From NCBI GenBank assembly GCA_003695725.1, contig RFHX01000014.1:1-6904 (forward strand): a DNA stretch of 6,904 nt, written 5' to 3'. The notes under the pieces are model-generated. The model was not told the DNA's origin. It did not search any database and saw nothing but the letters and a program-made list of their open reading frames with translations. The DNA is from J061 sp003695725 [NCBI: Candidatus Schekmanbacteria bacterium] (GTDB lineage: Bacteria; Schekmanbacteria; GWA2-38-11). Numbering within the stretch: the first letter of the stretch is position 1; every line of letters begins with the position of its first letter. A program made the translations under genes and the position numbers. Positions 5,631 through 6,904 of the stretch are shown one piece after another.

Positions 5631-6904
5631 TTGAGGATAATAACATCACATATAAATACCGATTTTGATGGTTTTGCCTCGATGGTAGCAGCGTCCAAAA
5701 TTTATCCAAGGTCAAAGATTGTTTTTACAGGAGCTCAGGAAAAGACCTTACGAGAATTTCTGAAAAAGGAGGGAAAGGATTTTAAGTATTTTCAGGCAGG
5801 GGAAATTGATTTATCAAAAGTTTCCTCTCTTGTCCTTGTGGATGTGAGCAGAAGTGAGAAACTGGGAGTTTTTCAGGAGCTTATTGGAAAGAAAAGCATT
5901 GAGATTCATATATACGACCACCATTTGACAACAAATAAGGGCTTAAAGTGTAAAAAAGCAGTTTTGAAGAAGAGAGGAGCAACTACTACGATATTGGTAG
6001 AAATTCTAAGACGGAAAAAAATATCTTTATCGAAGAAAGAAGCAACATTAATGGCAATGGGAATCTATGAAGAGACAGGATGCTTATCATATTCATCTAC
6101 TACTCCAGAAGATTTAAGGGCAGCAGGATGGCTCATTCAATGCGGTGCCGACTTAAAATTGGTCAGAGAATATTTTAGAAGGGAAATAAATGAGGAACAA
6201 TTGGATATTCTCAGCCAGCTTCTTTCATCTGCAGTAGTCATAAAAAGGAATAATTTAAAATTTGCATTTGCAACTGCAACAGAGAGTAACTATGTCGATG
6301 ATGCAGCCCTTGTTGTATCACGTATTATGAATATGAAAGAATTGGATGGAATTGTTGCCCTCATAAGAATGGATGAGAGGATTCATCTTATTTTTAGGAG
6401 TTCTACTGAGGTTTTGAATTGTGCAGAAATAGCTTCTTTATTTGGCGGCGGTGGACACCAGTTTGCGGCTTCTGCTGTATCAAAAAATATGACGATTGCA
6501 GAAACGATTGACCGCATTAAGGAATATTTCGATAAGATAATACCTGCTGAAATAAAAGCATTTGAATTAATGACACCGTCACCCCTTACAATTTCTTCAA
6601 AATCTACAATGAAAAAGGCATTTTTAGAACTCAAGAAACTTCATTATAATGCTGCACCGGTTGTGGCAAAAAGTGGCGAAGTAGTAGGTGTCATCAACAG
6701 AAAAACGTTAGAGAGGGCAGTTAGCCATAAAATGTCAAAAGAAAAAGTTGAAAATTATGTAAATTCAAACTTTGCAGAAGTTGATTTCGATACACCGGCA
6801 AAGAAAGTAGTTGAGCTTATGATAAGAGACAAGATTCCTTTTTTGACAGTTATGAAAGGTGGAAAACTTGAAGGCGTTATAACAAGAAGTGACCTGATTA
6901 AACA
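5631..6904 (+). CDS. DHH-DHHA1-CBS-CBS protein, probable N-terminal part of a tRNA nucleotidyltransferase (3' truncated)
   Basis: The frame is open without a stop from TTG 5631 to the window end (424 codons plus 2 nt). The start must be TTG: an in-frame TGA at 5616 blocks any earlier start, and the next ATG (5682) would cut off the first DHH motif. AAGG (5621-5624) lies 6 nt before the TTG, 1 nt after the tsaE stop. Visible parts are DHH motif I SHINTDFDGFAS (6-17), motif II VLVDVS (68-73), motif III YDHH (95-98), motif IV GIYEETG (144-150), and a DHHA1 end GGGGHQFAAS (272-281). CBS domain 1 follows (about 312-368, starting ELMTPSP) and CBS domain 2 (about 377 to the end, VITRSDLIK). DHH proteins are metal-dependent phosphoesterases. 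Fusions of DHH-DHHA1 with two CBS domains and a C-terminal poly(A)-polymerase head are known as CC- or A-adding tRNA nucleotidyltransferases, for example in Aquifex and deltaproteobacteria. The poly(A)-polymerase part would lie beyond the window and is inferred. If it is absent, this could be a DHH phosphoesterase with CBS regulation. In motif IV Glu148 stands where Asp is usual. Confidence 0.88.
   Translation, partial: MRIITSHINTDFDGFASMVAASKIYPRSKIVFTGAQEKTLREFLKKEGKDFKYFQAGEIDLSKVSSLVLVDVSRSEKLGVFQELIGKKSIEIHIYDHHLTTNKGLKCKKAVLKKRGATTTILVEILRRKKISLSKKEATLMAMGIYEETGCLSYSSTTPEDLRAAGWLIQCGADLKLVREYFRREINEEQLDILSQLLSSAVVIKRNNLKFAFATATESNYVDDAALVVSRIMNMKELDGIVALIRMDERIHLIFRSSTEVLNCAEIASLFGGGGHQFAASAVSKNMTIAETIDRIKEYFDKIIPAEIKAFELMTPSPLTISSKSTMKKAFLELKKLHYNAAPVVAKSGEVVGVINRKTLERAVSHKMSKEKVENYVNSNFAEVDFDTPAKKVVELMIRDKIPFLTVMKGGKLEGVITRSDLIK

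Overview
The window reads as an ordinary chromosomal segment of an AT-rich, probably Gram-negative bacterium. A TonB-family protein implies an outer membrane. The last gene looks like the DHH-CBS type of tRNA nucleotidyltransferase known from Aquificae and deltaproteobacteria-like lineages. I cannot name the species; a Desulfobacterota, Nitrospirota or related uncultivated lineage would fit, but this is inference. All recognisable genes lie on the + strand and the segment is densely coding. I see no rRNA, tRNA, CRISPR array, insertion sequence or phage gene.

Region 1 (1-144) is probably the last 47 codons of an upstream gene that starts outside the window. Its stop codon overlaps a perfect TTGACA, a candidate -35 box for the next operon.

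Region 2 (about 141-3804) is a four-gene operon. It holds a lipoprotein substrate-binding protein of the nitrate/sulfonate/NMT1-like class, an SsuC/TauC-type permease, an SsuB/TauB-type ATPase and a TonB-family energy transducer. The first three form one complete ABC importer whose substrate cannot be read from sequence. The tonB-like gene starts 6 nt after the ATPase stop, which suggests that outer-membrane and inner-membrane transport steps are expressed together. This is the most interesting contextual point in the window.

Region 3 (3805-3916) is the only sizeable gap, 112 nt. It holds a weak AT-rich hairpin and no convincing promoter.

Region 4 (3917-6904) is a second tight cluster. It contains cinA (NMN deamidase-type two-domain protein), then tsaE (t6A tRNA-modification ATPase) starting on the next base after the cinA stop. 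One nucleotide after the tsaE stop comes a TTG-started DHH-DHHA1-CBS-CBS protein that runs off the window. That last gene is easily missed because of its TTG start and missing 3' end. If it continues into a poly(A)-polymerase/CCA domain, the cluster combines tRNA modification, tRNA 3'-end synthesis and pyridine-nucleotide salvage. I found no clearly novel system. The points worth a second look are the TonB-ABC operon, the unusual TonB linker and the Glu replacing Asp in the DHH motif.
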